From: Algoriphagus sp. NG3
Lineage (GTDB): Bacteria > Bacteroidota > Bacteroidia > Cytophagales > Cyclobacteriaceae
DNA length: 64,000 nucleotides
NCBI RefSeq assembly: GCF_034119865.1
Contig: NZ_CP139421.1
Location: 5,682,501 to 5,746,500 of the forward strand
Reading direction: 5' to 3'
The position numbers were made by a program, and so were the translations under genes. This document shows, one piece after another, positions 20,401 to 28,422 of the stretch. Positions within the stretch are counted from its first letter, which is position 1, and each line of letters begins with the position of its first letter. A model generated the notes under the pieces. The model saw only the letters and a program-made list of their open reading frames with translations, was not told the DNA's origin and did no database searches.

Positions 20401-22511
20401 TTTAACTTGGCTCTGGAATTGTTTGCCGTAAGGCCAAGCGCATAGAAATCCGCTCCCTCTAAATTTAGGTTGAGATCGATGATAGAATTGATAGAATCAA
20501 GATCTAATTTGGTCAACAGCGAGAAATCCAGAAACTCTGATTGCAATCCAGCTTCCAGATCTCCTGCACCATCGACTAACTTTCCTTCTAGATTCAATCC
20601 GGAATAATCCGATCCGTATAAGCGAAGACGATCAAAAGAGGAAGTCAACTCAGCGTTTAGATTGTTCAAGTTTGACCCCGATCCTTTTGCCTGGATAGCA
20701 AATGTAAGTGTGTCTAATTCCGGTTGATTGAGCAGGTTTCCCAGTTGAAGCTGATTTACTTTCAGATCGGCATCAAATCCAATTTGCCCATCGTCTTGGT
20801 AAGCTCCCACCAGCAGAATGGTACCCATATCTGTCTCCAAATCCAAGTCTGCGACAAGATCATCCAGCTTCCCTCTAGAACTTGCCTGCAGGTCAATTTG
20901 CTCTGGAAATTTCACCCCATAATCTTCCTCCTTGACAAATTTCAGCAACGTCTCCCGATTAGTTTGAAGGTGTATTTCAGGGAAATCAAATGCAAGCCTA
21001 TCCACATCCATGGGATTTTGAACCTTACCGTTGGCGCTAAAGTGGCTTTTTCCCCAGTGAAGATTTAAACCGGGAATATCCATTGAGGTGAGATCTCCCC
21101 GGGTGGTTAGGTCAATTAAAATGGGGTATTGGGCCAACTCACGAATAAGTGTGTCCTGAGCAAGTGTCGGGTCAAAGAAATAGCTGTCCCGTATGTCCAG
21201 TGTAGATTCATTGACCTCTAGATCAAACTGCAGACTTGTGAAATCATCTATGAGTTTTTGAATAGATGGGTATTTTAGACCTATGGTAGCATCCAAATTG
21301 CTTCGGTTAGTGGCTAGCATAAAATTGTCCATCGCAGCAGATTCATTTCCTGCTTTTAAGTCAAATTGAAATTTCTTCAACTCAAAACCACTTCCTTCCC
21401 GGAATTGAAATTCATGCAGGATTGCCCCGACTGTTTCATCCTTTAAGAAAAGATCTTCCGCATCAAAAGTGAGATTGGAAATAGCGATTGCTTCTGGATT
21501 GAACTTGCCTTTTTGAATCTCTACATCAGCTGATTTGTAATCTATGTATGTGGAATCTATGGAGATTTTTTCTGCTTCTACGAGCCAGGCGGGCCATTCG
21601 AAAGGTACAGACTCAGTAACTTCTACAGGTTCATTAGGCGTAGGAACCGAAAAATCATGAAATAGGATAGAGGAATTATTCAAGGCTATAGTGCCCAGCT
21701 CAATAGATTGAGATCGCAAATCTGCCTTTGGAAGCTCCACTAACAAATTTCCAATCTGAACCTGCGCTTTCTGATTGTCGGGCTCGCTGAGATAATCTGC
21801 TACGATATTGGTAAGTGTCAGTTCATCCAGGTTTAGGATGGGGAAAGGTGATTCTTCGGCAGATTCTTCTGATGCAGGGAAAGGCTTAGTTTGATGGTAC
21901 TTTACAGTGGTGTTTTGAAGGGAGACTTTCTTGATGTCAAATTCATGTTTTTCTAAATCCAAACCTGGAATAGTGACTGCCAATTCGCCCAGTGAGACAG
22001 CAGCATCAATACCCATCATCTCATCCATATAAATTATGTCAAAGTTCCGGAGAGAGATGGGGGATAGTTTGATTTGCAAAGACTCTGAAGCGGTGGTGTC
22101 CGCAGCAACTTGTGTGGTATCCGCAGGTTGGGTAACGAAAGCCTCAATCAAGAAATCAAAATTAAACTTCTCCGTCTCTGCGCTTCTACTTACTCTGGCT
22201 ACTAGCCCTTCCCAGTCTAGTTTTGTTACATTGATATTTCCGTTGGCGATTAGTGGGGCAAAGGCTACTCCTGCTTCGAGGTTTTTGGAGTAAAGCAAGG
22301 TGTCTCCCTGTATATCTTCCAAGTATAGTCCTTCCAAGTAAATATTGCCCGAAAAAGTAACGAATAGGCGCTTTATGGATACTTCAGTGCCTGTTTTTTC
22401 GGAGACGTACGAGGTAGCTTTATCCACAATTATCCCCTGACCCCATGGGCTGCGGATAAAAAGAATCAGAGCACCTGCAATCACCAGAATTACGGCGACC
22501 GTGATACCCAA
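17475..22511 (-). CDS. tamB: TamB: translocation and assembly module inner-membrane protein
   Basis: A protein of about 1678 residues. One N-terminal transmembrane helix (ITVAVILVIAGALILFI) is followed by a very long repetitive beta-rich region, typical of the AsmA/TamB/bridge-like lipid-transfer superfamily. The TamB/DUF490 domain lies in the last 450 residues (SGNYEITGGHYEMSLYNLVSRKFKINPGSRITWNGDPMDA). It ends in a charged tail (KSKKEKRAERRKQKKEAKEAE). It bridges the periplasm to TamL in the outer membrane. The marked start is a TTG at 22511; the frame stays open upstream to 22556 and encodes a basic stretch (SIKRFFAKSLKIL) typical before such a helix, so the true start may be a rare codon such as ATT 22544. 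Confidence 0.9.
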   Translation of the reverse strand: MGITVAVILVIAGALILFIRSPWGQGIIVDKATSYVSEKTGTEVSIKRLFVTFSGNIYLEGLYLEDIQGDTLLYSKNLEAGVAFAPLIANGNINVTKLDWEGLVARVSRSAETEKFNFDFLIEAFVTQPADTTQVAADTTASESLQIKLSPISLRNFDIIYMDEMMGIDAAVSLGELAVTIPGLDLEKHEFDIKKVSLQNTTVKYHQTKPFPASEESAEESPFPILNLDELTLTNIVADYLSEPDNQKAQVQIGNLLVELPKADLRSQSIELGTIALNNSSILFHDFSVPTPNEPVEVTESVPFEWPAWLVEAEKISIDSTYIDYKSADVEIQKGKFNPEAIAISNLTFDAEDLFLKDETVGAILHEFQFREGSGFELKKFQFDLKAGNESAAMDNFMLATNRSNLDATIGLKYPSIQKLIDDFTSLQFDLEVNESTLDIRDSYFFDPTLAQDTLIRELAQYPILIDLTTRGDLTSMDIPGLNLHWGKSHFSANGKVQNPMDVDRLAFDFPEIHLQTNRETLLKFVKEEDYGVKFPEQIDLQASSRGKLDDLVADLDLETDMGTILLVGAYQDDGQIGFDADLKVNQLQLGNLLNQPELDTLTFAIQAKGSGSNLNNLNAELTSSFDRLRLYGSDYSGLNLEGKLVDGAGDLEAGLQSEFLDFSLLTKLDLDSINSIIDLNLNLEGADFYALGLTANNSRAKLKLDADFEGNPEEFDLKALLHEGTILYDNRNYPLGRISLDASIREDSTSVDIASKLLNGYVRTNTNPTDLSEALAAHFRHYFDELDSTAQVGERNIVMNMDLKISDDPILTEVLLQGLEDFDSASVKADYFQNIDSLTATIQFPYINYAGTEVDSLGLRIRSNENVLRLYFGFQNLTSGPLSMDKTFITGQLADSRLYFDFHSYEEDERTYHVSSDMGIKGDTLSYHVSSIDLILKGEQWSVPEENSVKYSGDNLEFQDFRFAKGNQELSMLNNAEGFSDENIAVIFKGFRLSTITSLLNPDEIIAGGMMEGKLVVENPFGATGLMGDLQVDSLKVLDVPLGNMSLEATAKSLGNYILSLSLKDDGVDFDLNGEFIADEAGGDFDVKMDLNRIEMEKIAGLSQDQILDGTGYLSGTITANGTTTDPKYEGEFQFHEASFVPAQLSTKYLLSKESIRVDNDGVYLDNFTIRDTENNTFSIDGTVFTESYINPSFDLKLTAKNFMAVNSTDRENDLVYGKASLDANVTIRGDLTLPVVRAELGVKNNTDLTVIIPESQLDLVEREGVVLFVNKQNPDDILTRQIEETTNAFSGFDIRALLKTDPDALFTIVIDPATGDNLQISGDSDLQMDINPNGRITLSGNYEITGGHYEMSLYNLVSRKFKINPGSRITWNGDPMDASMEIQAIYEVETGASELMSAQLTGSTNQTQSQYQQQLPFLVYLNINGELLKPEISFTLDMPENQRGAFGGNVYSRVLQINEQEDELNKQVFSLLVLNRFFPSTGSDGSGGGAEAIARNSVSQVLSDQMNALSNKLFGDSGFQVGFDVDSYQDYQSGSAQNRTDLNINAQQSLFDDRLIVQVGSQVDLEGSSQSSEQANTVLANISFEYMLTEDGRWRIRAFRKNQFESIIDGQLILTGGGLIFNREFNEFQELWKAPNSEDEEKSNPIDELEEKSKKEKRAERRKQKKEAKEAEENED

Positions 22512-22695
22512 AATCTTTAAGGATTTGGCAAAAAAGCGTTTAATAGATTTGAGCGTTTAAATAATGTTGGTAAATGAACAAGTCGGCAAGCTAATCAAGT
22601 GACAATTAATAAGCCAGCTTGAGTGGTGCGCACGATAACTTTTTAAACCTCAAAAACGCTCCATTGTTAGATTTATTGACTTGATTTTGTTGTGG

Positions 22696-24063
22696 TCAAT
22701 TACCCTTTTTATAAGTTCGCATGTACTCAGCCATTTCTTCAGCAGTCATTTTTTTGTCAGATCCCGGAGTCAGCTCTATGGCTTCCTGAATAGCTTTGTC
22801 AGCCCGGTCAACAAACTCTTTAGGATTGCCTTCAGTCTTGATCAAGTCAAAAGCATCGTACAATTCTCCAGTGGCTGTATATGCGCCATAGCTGAGTTGA
22901 TTGCCATCTATAGAGATCAATTGATATAACTGCGTATTGGAGGCTGCCCGGTCCATCCATTTGTCAAAGGTCAGGTTGTACATTTTCGGGCCACTTACAG
23001 ATACTACATATACTGGGCCTTGAGCGGCTGGGTCCTGATTTGCCACGCCAGAAGGAAGGTTTCTGCCTCTTCCGTAGGAGTGGTCATGTCCCTGAAGCAC
23101 AAGATCCACTTGGTACTTGTCAAAGATGGGTTTGAAGGCCTCACGGAATTCCTTGTTGTCCCGGCCGGTGCCGGAAGAGTAAATAGGATGGTGAAACGTA
23201 ATCACTGTCCATTTTTGTGTGTTCTCGGAAAGCACTTTTTCTAACCAAACTCGTTGGGTTTCCATTGATTTTTCATCTAGGACTATCTCTTGAGAATTGA
23301 GAGAAACAATTCTTAAATCTGAATAGTCCATGTAGTACACAGTTTCTTCAAAACCCTTCGGGCCATTTTCAGGAAAGGTGAATTGTTTTTGCCAATGATA
23401 GTCCAGTACCAAAGTGCCATCCTCGTTGCGGTTGTATTCATGATTTCCGGGAGTACTGACACTGGGAATCATCGCATTTATAAAACCACCCGCATAATTC
23501 CATTCTCCCCATTCTTTGTCGGAATGTGTCCTGTTGATCAAGTCACCGGCATGTAGCATAAATGCAGCTTTTGGTAAATTGGAGTAGGCCTGGCGGATAA
23601 TCCGGGACCACTGGGATTTCAGGTTGTTCTGAGCATCACCGAAGTAAATAAATGAGAAAGGAGTGCCTTTATCAGGAGCAGTGGTGAATTGAAACCATTC
23701 AGACCAAGTACCTTCATTTCCTACCCGGTAAGCATAGGTAGTGGCTGGCTCTAAATCCCTGAATGTGACCGAGTGGTAGTTTGCCTGCACACTATCCACT
23801 TCCAGGTGTTCTGTCTTCGCGTCAAAAGTATCTACACTGTCCAGATAGATTGGCGTATTAGGTGCTAAAATAAACTGAGCTTTGGAATTCTCTACTTCCA
23901 TTGCAGTTCTCCAAGTCACCGACTGAGTGGTCATAGGATCGTCTGACCAGGTGAGGACGATGCGATCAGGGAAGTTGGAGGGACTGAAATCCTGTGCGAA
24001 CAGATTGAGCGTAAAACTCAGGATGAAAAGAATGGAAGCGTAAGCTTTAAGTAGATAATTCAT
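22696..24063 (-). CDS. Purple acid phosphatase-like metallophosphoesterase, secreted
   Basis: A 455-residue protein with a signal peptide (about 1-24, ending LNLFAQ). A fibronectin-like purple-acid-phosphatase N-terminal domain (about 30-125; RIVLTWSDDPMTTQSVTWRT) is followed by a calcineurin-like phosphoesterase domain (about 130-400). Metal-binding motifs are visible: YFGDAQNN, LHAGDLINR, TPGNHEYN, ITFHHP and LQGHDHSYGR. It probably hydrolyses phosphomonoesters outside the cytoplasm. I chose ATG 24063 because the signal peptide starts there; the frame is open from 24126. It is divergent from the TonB receptor region, with about 430 bases between. Confidence 0.92.
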   Translation of the reverse strand: MNYLLKAYASILFILSFTLNLFAQDFSPSNFPDRIVLTWSDDPMTTQSVTWRTAMEVENSKAQFILAPNTPIYLDSVDTFDAKTEHLEVDSVQANYHSVTFRDLEPATTYAYRVGNEGTWSEWFQFTTAPDKGTPFSFIYFGDAQNNLKSQWSRIIRQAYSNLPKAAFMLHAGDLINRTHSDKEWGEWNYAGGFINAMIPSVSTPGNHEYNRNEDGTLVLDYHWQKQFTFPENGPKGFEETVYYMDYSDLRIVSLNSQEIVLDEKSMETQRVWLEKVLSENTQKWTVITFHHPIYSSGTGRDNKEFREAFKPIFDKYQVDLVLQGHDHSYGRGRNLPSGVANQDPAAQGPVYVVSVSGPKMYNLTFDKWMDRAASNTQLYQLISIDGNQLSYGAYTATGELYDAFDLIKTEGNPKEFVDRADKAIQEAIELTPGSDKKMTAEEMAEYMRTYKKGN

Positions 24064-24393
24064 CTGATTAGGCATGTTTAGAAAAAGTAAAGGAAGAGTT
24101 AAATATTGGGGATAAGTGAAATGCATTGTTAAGAAATTTTTAAATCAATAGCGGCAACACTATAGCGTATGATTCAAAACTCAATTAAAAATCGATGCTG
24201 TTATTTCCGTGGCTGAAATGTTGGCAGGTTTAAGTTGAGTATTCACCTCATCAAGTGGTGAGAAGTTGAAAAACTACATCTAGCGTTGATGGTAATTTTC
24301 TTTTAATTATTTACAATTCAATTTATTCATTTTGGATCGTAGTCCCACTATTCACCACACTTTTCACGTAGATAAATTGCTGAAAAATAAGTG

Positions 24394-24457
24394 TTTGACA
24401 ATTTGTATTGATTTTTATTAGATTAATTCTAAATAACTCTTGTTTAGAATGGTTCTA
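24394..24457 (+). promoter_or_regulatory. Promoter with two Fur-like palindromes before the siderophore receptor
   Basis: A -33-like TTTG is at 24394-24397. TAGATTAA at 24419-24426, 21 bases later, is two mismatches from the -7 consensus TAnnTTTG. The palindrome TTAGATTAATTCTAA (24418-24432) overlaps the -7 element. A second one, TAGAA-atg-TTCTA with flanking bases, is at 24445-24457. The TTAGA-n5-TCTAA form resembles Fur boxes reported in Bacteroidota. Repression by Fur under iron-replete conditions is inferred. The rest of the 368-base gap (24127-24393) shows no gene. Confidence 0.5.
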
Positions 24458-24494
24458 GGTAATAGGTTTGCAGAATATTTGAAGCCAAACCAAA

Positions 24495-26873
24495 ATGAAT
24501 CGTAGATTTCTACTCCTCACCAGCTTGTTTTTCCTTTGTGTTTCCAGTGCATTCGCCCAGTCTGCCAGCATCAAAGGATATGTGACTACCTCGGATGATC
24601 AGCCGATGGAATTTGTGAATGTCGGCATCAAGGGCCTTACCAAAGGAAATGCGACTGACAGAAACGGTTTTTTTGAAATTAAAAATATCACACCGGGCAC
24701 CTATACTGTATATGCTTCTTTTGTAGGAATTGAAACTCAGGAGAAAAGCATACAAGTGAGAGCCGGGGAATCACTATCGGTAAACTTTGTGTTGACGGAA
24801 AGTTCCACTGACCTGTCAGAAGTGATCGTGACTGATCAATCTTCGAATAGATTCTATTCAGATAGTAATTTTACCATTGCCAAGCTTCCGCTTACAGACC
24901 TTCAGAATCCGCAGGTTTACAACTCTGTCTCTTCCAAATTATTGAAAGAGCAGGTAGTAACCAATATGAATGATGCATTGAAAAATGCTACCGGTGTCAC
25001 CCGGCTATGGGAATCTACCGGACGTGGCGGGGACGGTGCGGAGTTTTATTCCATGCGTGGGTTCTCTGTGCAGCCTACTATGGTGAATGGTATGCCAAGC
25101 CTTAATAATGGCGGACTTGATCCTGCCAATGTAGAAACTGTGGATGTGATCAAGGGGCCATCCGGTACGCTTTTCGGTAGTGCTGTGATTTCCTACGGAG
25201 GATTAATCAATGTCACTACTAAGCGTCCTACTGATACGTTCAAAGGGGAGGTAGGATTTATCACCGGAAATTATGGTCTTAACAGAATCACTGGTGACGT
25301 GAACGTGCCGCTGAACGAAAGTGCTTCCATGCGCGTGAATACTGCGTATCAGTCCAATAATACTTTTCAGGATGCCGGGGGAAGAAATTCTTTCTTCTTT
25401 GCTCCATCATTCAAATTTGAAGCAAGTGAGAGACTCACTTTTCTGATCAATACAGAATTTCTGAATTCTAACTCAGTGAATGCTCCGATGATTTTCTTGA
25501 ACAGAAATAACCCGCTGACCTTCTCCTCCATTGACCTTTTCGAGCGGAATTATGAAAGATCATTTACAGGAAATGAGCTAAGTATCAATAATTCATCTTA
25601 TGCACTTCAAGCTCAGGCTTTTTATAAGATCTCAAATAGCTGGACATCTCAGACTGTAGTTTCCAGAAGCTCCACCCAGACAGACGGATATTACCATTAT
25701 CTATTTGATGCTAGTGACGGGGATTCGTTTACACGGTTTATTTCTGATCGTAATGGACAGACATTGACTACCGACATCCAGCAGAACTTCATCGGTGATT
25801 TCCACTTAGGGTCTATGAGAAACAAGATGATCGTAGGATTGGATTATTACGATGCGGATATTTTGAATAGTAGCACTGGATGGGTGGCCAATGGTGTAGT
25901 GACACTTTCCGATGGAGCGGATACAGGGGTGTTGACCCAAGCCGGGGTTGATGATTTGTTGAAGGGTTCTTTCGAAGGGAATTCTATCGGAAGTACCCGT
26001 ATCATGAGTGCTTATATATCTGACGTGATCGAACTGCTGCCACAACTCTCTGCAATGGCTAGTGTGAGAATTGATAATTTCAAAAATGAAGCATGGGGAA
26101 CAAATTCTGAAGAAAATACGCAGACAGCTGTATCTCCGAAATTCGGGATTGTCTATCAGCCAGTGAAGGACAAAGTCTCTATTTTCGGGAACTATATGAA
26201 TGGCTTTTCCAATGTGGCACCTGCTACGGTATCGGATGCAGATGGTACTAACCAACGGTTTGTGACTTTTGATCCGGAAAAAGCCAACCAGCTGGAAGTG
26301 GGAATGAAGACAAGCCTGTATCAGAACAAAATCTCGGCTACAGCTAGCTATTATAACATCACAGTATCCAATCGAGTGATGATAGACCCAAATAACGTGA
26401 ATAACTCCATCCAAGGGGGAGAAGTCGTAAGTAAAGGATTTGAGTTTAGCGTGATCGCTACTCCAGTGGTAGGGCTGAATCTGGTAGCCGGATACAGCAT
26501 GAATGATGCTGAGGTGACAAAGGATTATCCAGAAAGCGGCTACCTGGGACTTCGCCCGGAGGAAGCTGGGCCTGAGAATTTGTTCAACTTCTGGGCGAGC
26601 TACTCCTTCTCTGCCGGAGCTCTGAAAGGCTTCGGGTTGGGCTTTGGTGGAAATACTGCCAGTGAATATCTGACCATGAACAGAGCAAATATCGGGAGTT
26701 TTGCCTTGCCTGCGTATCAGGTGTTTAATGCCTCACTTTCTTACACAGGCTCCAAGTATTTCTTGGCTTTGAAAGTGAATAATCTGACAGACCAGAAATA
26801 CTACTCAGGATGGTCTACGGTGACTCCGCAGAATCTTCGTAATGCCTCCATTAGCCTTAATTATAGATTTTGA
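24495..26873 (+). CDS. TonB-dependent siderophore receptor with N-terminal carboxypeptidase-like domain
   Basis: A 792-residue outer-membrane receptor. It has a signal peptide (1-21, ending SAFAQ), a carboxypeptidase-regulatory-like domain (about 24-110), a TonB-box-like LSEVIVTD, a plug domain (about 150-255; NDALKNATGVTRLWE, MRGFSVQPTMVNGM, VDVIKGPSGTLFGS) and a 22-strand-type barrel ending in Phe. The plug pattern matches the siderophore subfamily (FhuE/FoxA-like, TIGR01783). It would import a ferric siderophore using TonB/ExbBD energy. The PepSY gene starts on its stop codon, and Fur-like sites precede it. Confidence 0.93.
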   Translation: MNRRFLLLTSLFFLCVSSAFAQSASIKGYVTTSDDQPMEFVNVGIKGLTKGNATDRNGFFEIKNITPGTYTVYASFVGIETQEKSIQVRAGESLSVNFVLTESSTDLSEVIVTDQSSNRFYSDSNFTIAKLPLTDLQNPQVYNSVSSKLLKEQVVTNMNDALKNATGVTRLWESTGRGGDGAEFYSMRGFSVQPTMVNGMPSLNNGGLDPANVETVDVIKGPSGTLFGSAVISYGGLINVTTKRPTDTFKGEVGFITGNYGLNRITGDVNVPLNESASMRVNTAYQSNNTFQDAGGRNSFFFAPSFKFEASERLTFLINTEFLNSNSVNAPMIFLNRNNPLTFSSIDLFERNYERSFTGNELSINNSSYALQAQAFYKISNSWTSQTVVSRSSTQTDGYYHYLFDASDGDSFTRFISDRNGQTLTTDIQQNFIGDFHLGSMRNKMIVGLDYYDADILNSSTGWVANGVVTLSDGADTGVLTQAGVDDLLKGSFEGNSIGSTRIMSAYISDVIELLPQLSAMASVRIDNFKNEAWGTNSEENTQTAVSPKFGIVYQPVKDKVSIFGNYMNGFSNVAPATVSDADGTNQRFVTFDPEKANQLEVGMKTSLYQNKISATASYYNITVSNRVMIDPNNVNNSIQGGEVVSKGFEFSVIATPVVGLNLVAGYSMNDAEVTKDYPESGYLGLRPEEAGPENLFNFWASYSFSAGALKGFGLGFGGNTASEYLTMNRANIGSFALPAYQVFNASLSYTGSKYFLALKVNNLTDQKYYSGWSTVTPQNLRNASISLNYRF

Positions 26874-28039
26874 TGAATCTTAAAAAAACAATAAATAAAT
26901 TACACCTCTGGCTCGGACTTTCGTCCGGGCTCGTTGTGTTTATAGTGGCAGTGACAGGCTGCATCTACGCTTTTCAGGCAGAGATCAAGGATTTGACGTA
27001 TCCGTTTTTATTTGTGGAGCCTCAGGAAAAAGCAGTCTTACCTCCAAGTGAGATCAGTCAAATCGCTCAGGAAGCATTCCCTGAAGGCCACTTACACGCG
27101 GTGCTTTATCCTACAAAGGAAAAATCTGCACAAGCGATTTTCTTTAGCTACGGAGAAGGTAACGACCATTATCAAACAGCCTATATCAATCCATATACAG
27201 GCGAGGTGCTGGAGCTAAAGGATGAGTATGCGGACTTTTTCCGGATTGTTTTAGACGGGCATTTCTATCTATGGTTACCCCCTGAAATCGGGCAACCTGT
27301 TGTGGCCAGCTTTACCTTGATTTTCCTGTTTATGGTGGTCTCTGGCCTGATCCTTTGGTGGCCAAAGAAAAAGAAGAATCTGAAGCAAAGCCTAAAGATC
27401 AAATGGTCTGCGAGATGGAGAAGAAAGAACTATGACCTACATCAAGTGATGGGCTTTTATGTGATGACCTTTGCCTTGGTTTTTGCAATTACAGGATTGG
27501 TTTGGGGCTTCATGTGGTTTAGGGATGGACTGTTTTTTGTTGCCTCCGGTGGTGAGAAATTCGTTGAATATTATGATCCCGTTTCTGATTCCACGGAATC
27601 TTATCAGGGTATGATCCCCGCTTTGGATGCAGTGTGGATCAAAATGAATGCGGAATATCCTGATGCGGAGTGGATAGAAGTACATCCTCCGGAGTTTGAA
27701 GGGGCTGCAATAGCTGCCAATGCTAATCCCGACGCATCCACTTACTGGAAAACGGATTATAGATATTTTGATCAGAACACACTGGAAGAACTTCCTGTAG
27801 AACACTTTTACAACCGGTTTGAAGAAGCTACAGTAGCACAGAAAATCATGCGGATGAACTACGATGTGCATGTGGGAGCCATAGCAGGCTTGCCAGGTAA
27901 GATTTTGGCATTTTTCCTGAGCGCGATCATCGCCTCATTGCCGGTAACTGGATTTTTGATCTGGTGGGGGAGAAGGAATAAGGCTAAGAAAGAGCCTGCG
28001 GCTCAAATGCAAGAGAAGATGGTATTGACGGAAGTTTAA
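26873..28039 (+). CDS. PepSY-associated transmembrane protein (putative siderophore-iron reductase partner)
   Basis: A 388-residue inner-membrane protein with four main helices: near residues 15-38 (LGLSSGLVVFIVAVTGCIYAFQ), 140-165, 195-220 and 335-360. The KLHLWLGLSSG opening, a LDGHFYLWLP segment and the NYDLHQVMGFY and NYDVHVGAIAGLPGK segments carry His residues that could bind heme, as in PepSY-type iron reductases. The ATG shares one base with the receptor stop, so the two are translationally coupled. Reduction of periplasmic ferric siderophore is inferred from context and from XusC-like proteins. Confidence 0.88.
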   Translation: MNLKKTINKLHLWLGLSSGLVVFIVAVTGCIYAFQAEIKDLTYPFLFVEPQEKAVLPPSEISQIAQEAFPEGHLHAVLYPTKEKSAQAIFFSYGEGNDHYQTAYINPYTGEVLELKDEYADFFRIVLDGHFYLWLPPEIGQPVVASFTLIFLFMVVSGLILWWPKKKKNLKQSLKIKWSARWRRKNYDLHQVMGFYVMTFALVFAITGLVWGFMWFRDGLFFVASGGEKFVEYYDPVSDSTESYQGMIPALDAVWIKMNAEYPDAEWIEVHPPEFEGAAIAANANPDASTYWKTDYRYFDQNTLEELPVEHFYNRFEEATVAQKIMRMNYDVHVGAIAGLPGKILAFFLSAIIASLPVTGFLIWWGRRNKAKKEPAAQMQEKMVLTEV

Positions 28040-28265
28040 GATTCGTTAACTTTTAAAGTTAAGTGTGGGAAGGTTGTAAGGTTTTGCAGCCTTTCTGTAT
28101 TTAATAAAATGGGAGTTTAATAGGTGAAACCCTGCATTTAGATTACTTCTATCACCAGTTTTCGGTTTTCCCTCTTTAAAATCAAAGAGAATACTGCTAT
28201 AGGCATCATTGGCCCTAATCGTTTTATTTTTTCTTCAAGAAAACCTTAAAAAAACTGATCAATTC

Positions 28266-28320
28266 TTTGTCAGACTGATATCCATCACTTAGATTTGTCT
28301 TAATTTAAAATCAATCTAAA
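28266..28320 (+). promoter_or_regulatory. Promoter and Fur-like site of the second receptor operon
   Basis: TTTG at 28266-28269 and TAGATTTG at 28290-28297 match the Bacteroidota -33 and -7 elements exactly, with a 20-base spacer. Directly downstream TTTAAAATCAATCTAAA (28304-28320) is a partial Fur-like palindrome and shares the ATCTAA half-site with the boxes before the first receptor. Repression by Fur is inferred. The 28040-28265 stretch shows no gene; it has a weak hairpin (AAGG...CCTT) near 28071-28097 that may end the PepSY message. Confidence 0.55.
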
Positions 28321-28356
28321 TAAAGATAAAAAAAGGTTACAGTATATATAAAAGAT

Positions 28357-28386
28357 GAAGCCACACGGCGGCAACCGTGTGGCTTC
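28357..28386 (+). promoter_or_regulatory. Perfect 12-bp hairpin in the leader of the second TonB receptor
   Basis: GAAGCCACACGG pairs perfectly with CCGTGTGGCTTC around the six-base loop CGGCAA. It lies between the predicted promoter (-7 at 28290) and the ATG at 28423, so it would be in the mRNA leader. No T run follows, so it is not a simple terminator. It could stabilise the message or bind a regulator; it does not show the conserved parts of a cobalamin riboswitch. Confidence 0.75.
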
Positions 28387-28422
28387 GGGTACTAAACTTT
28401 CTAATTCTCCAATTAAAAAGCG

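Noticed and set aside
28340..28422. Possible cobalamin or other riboswitch before the second TonB receptor.
   Set aside because: Only one simple hairpin is present; the multi-helix core and conserved boxes of known riboswitches are not seen.
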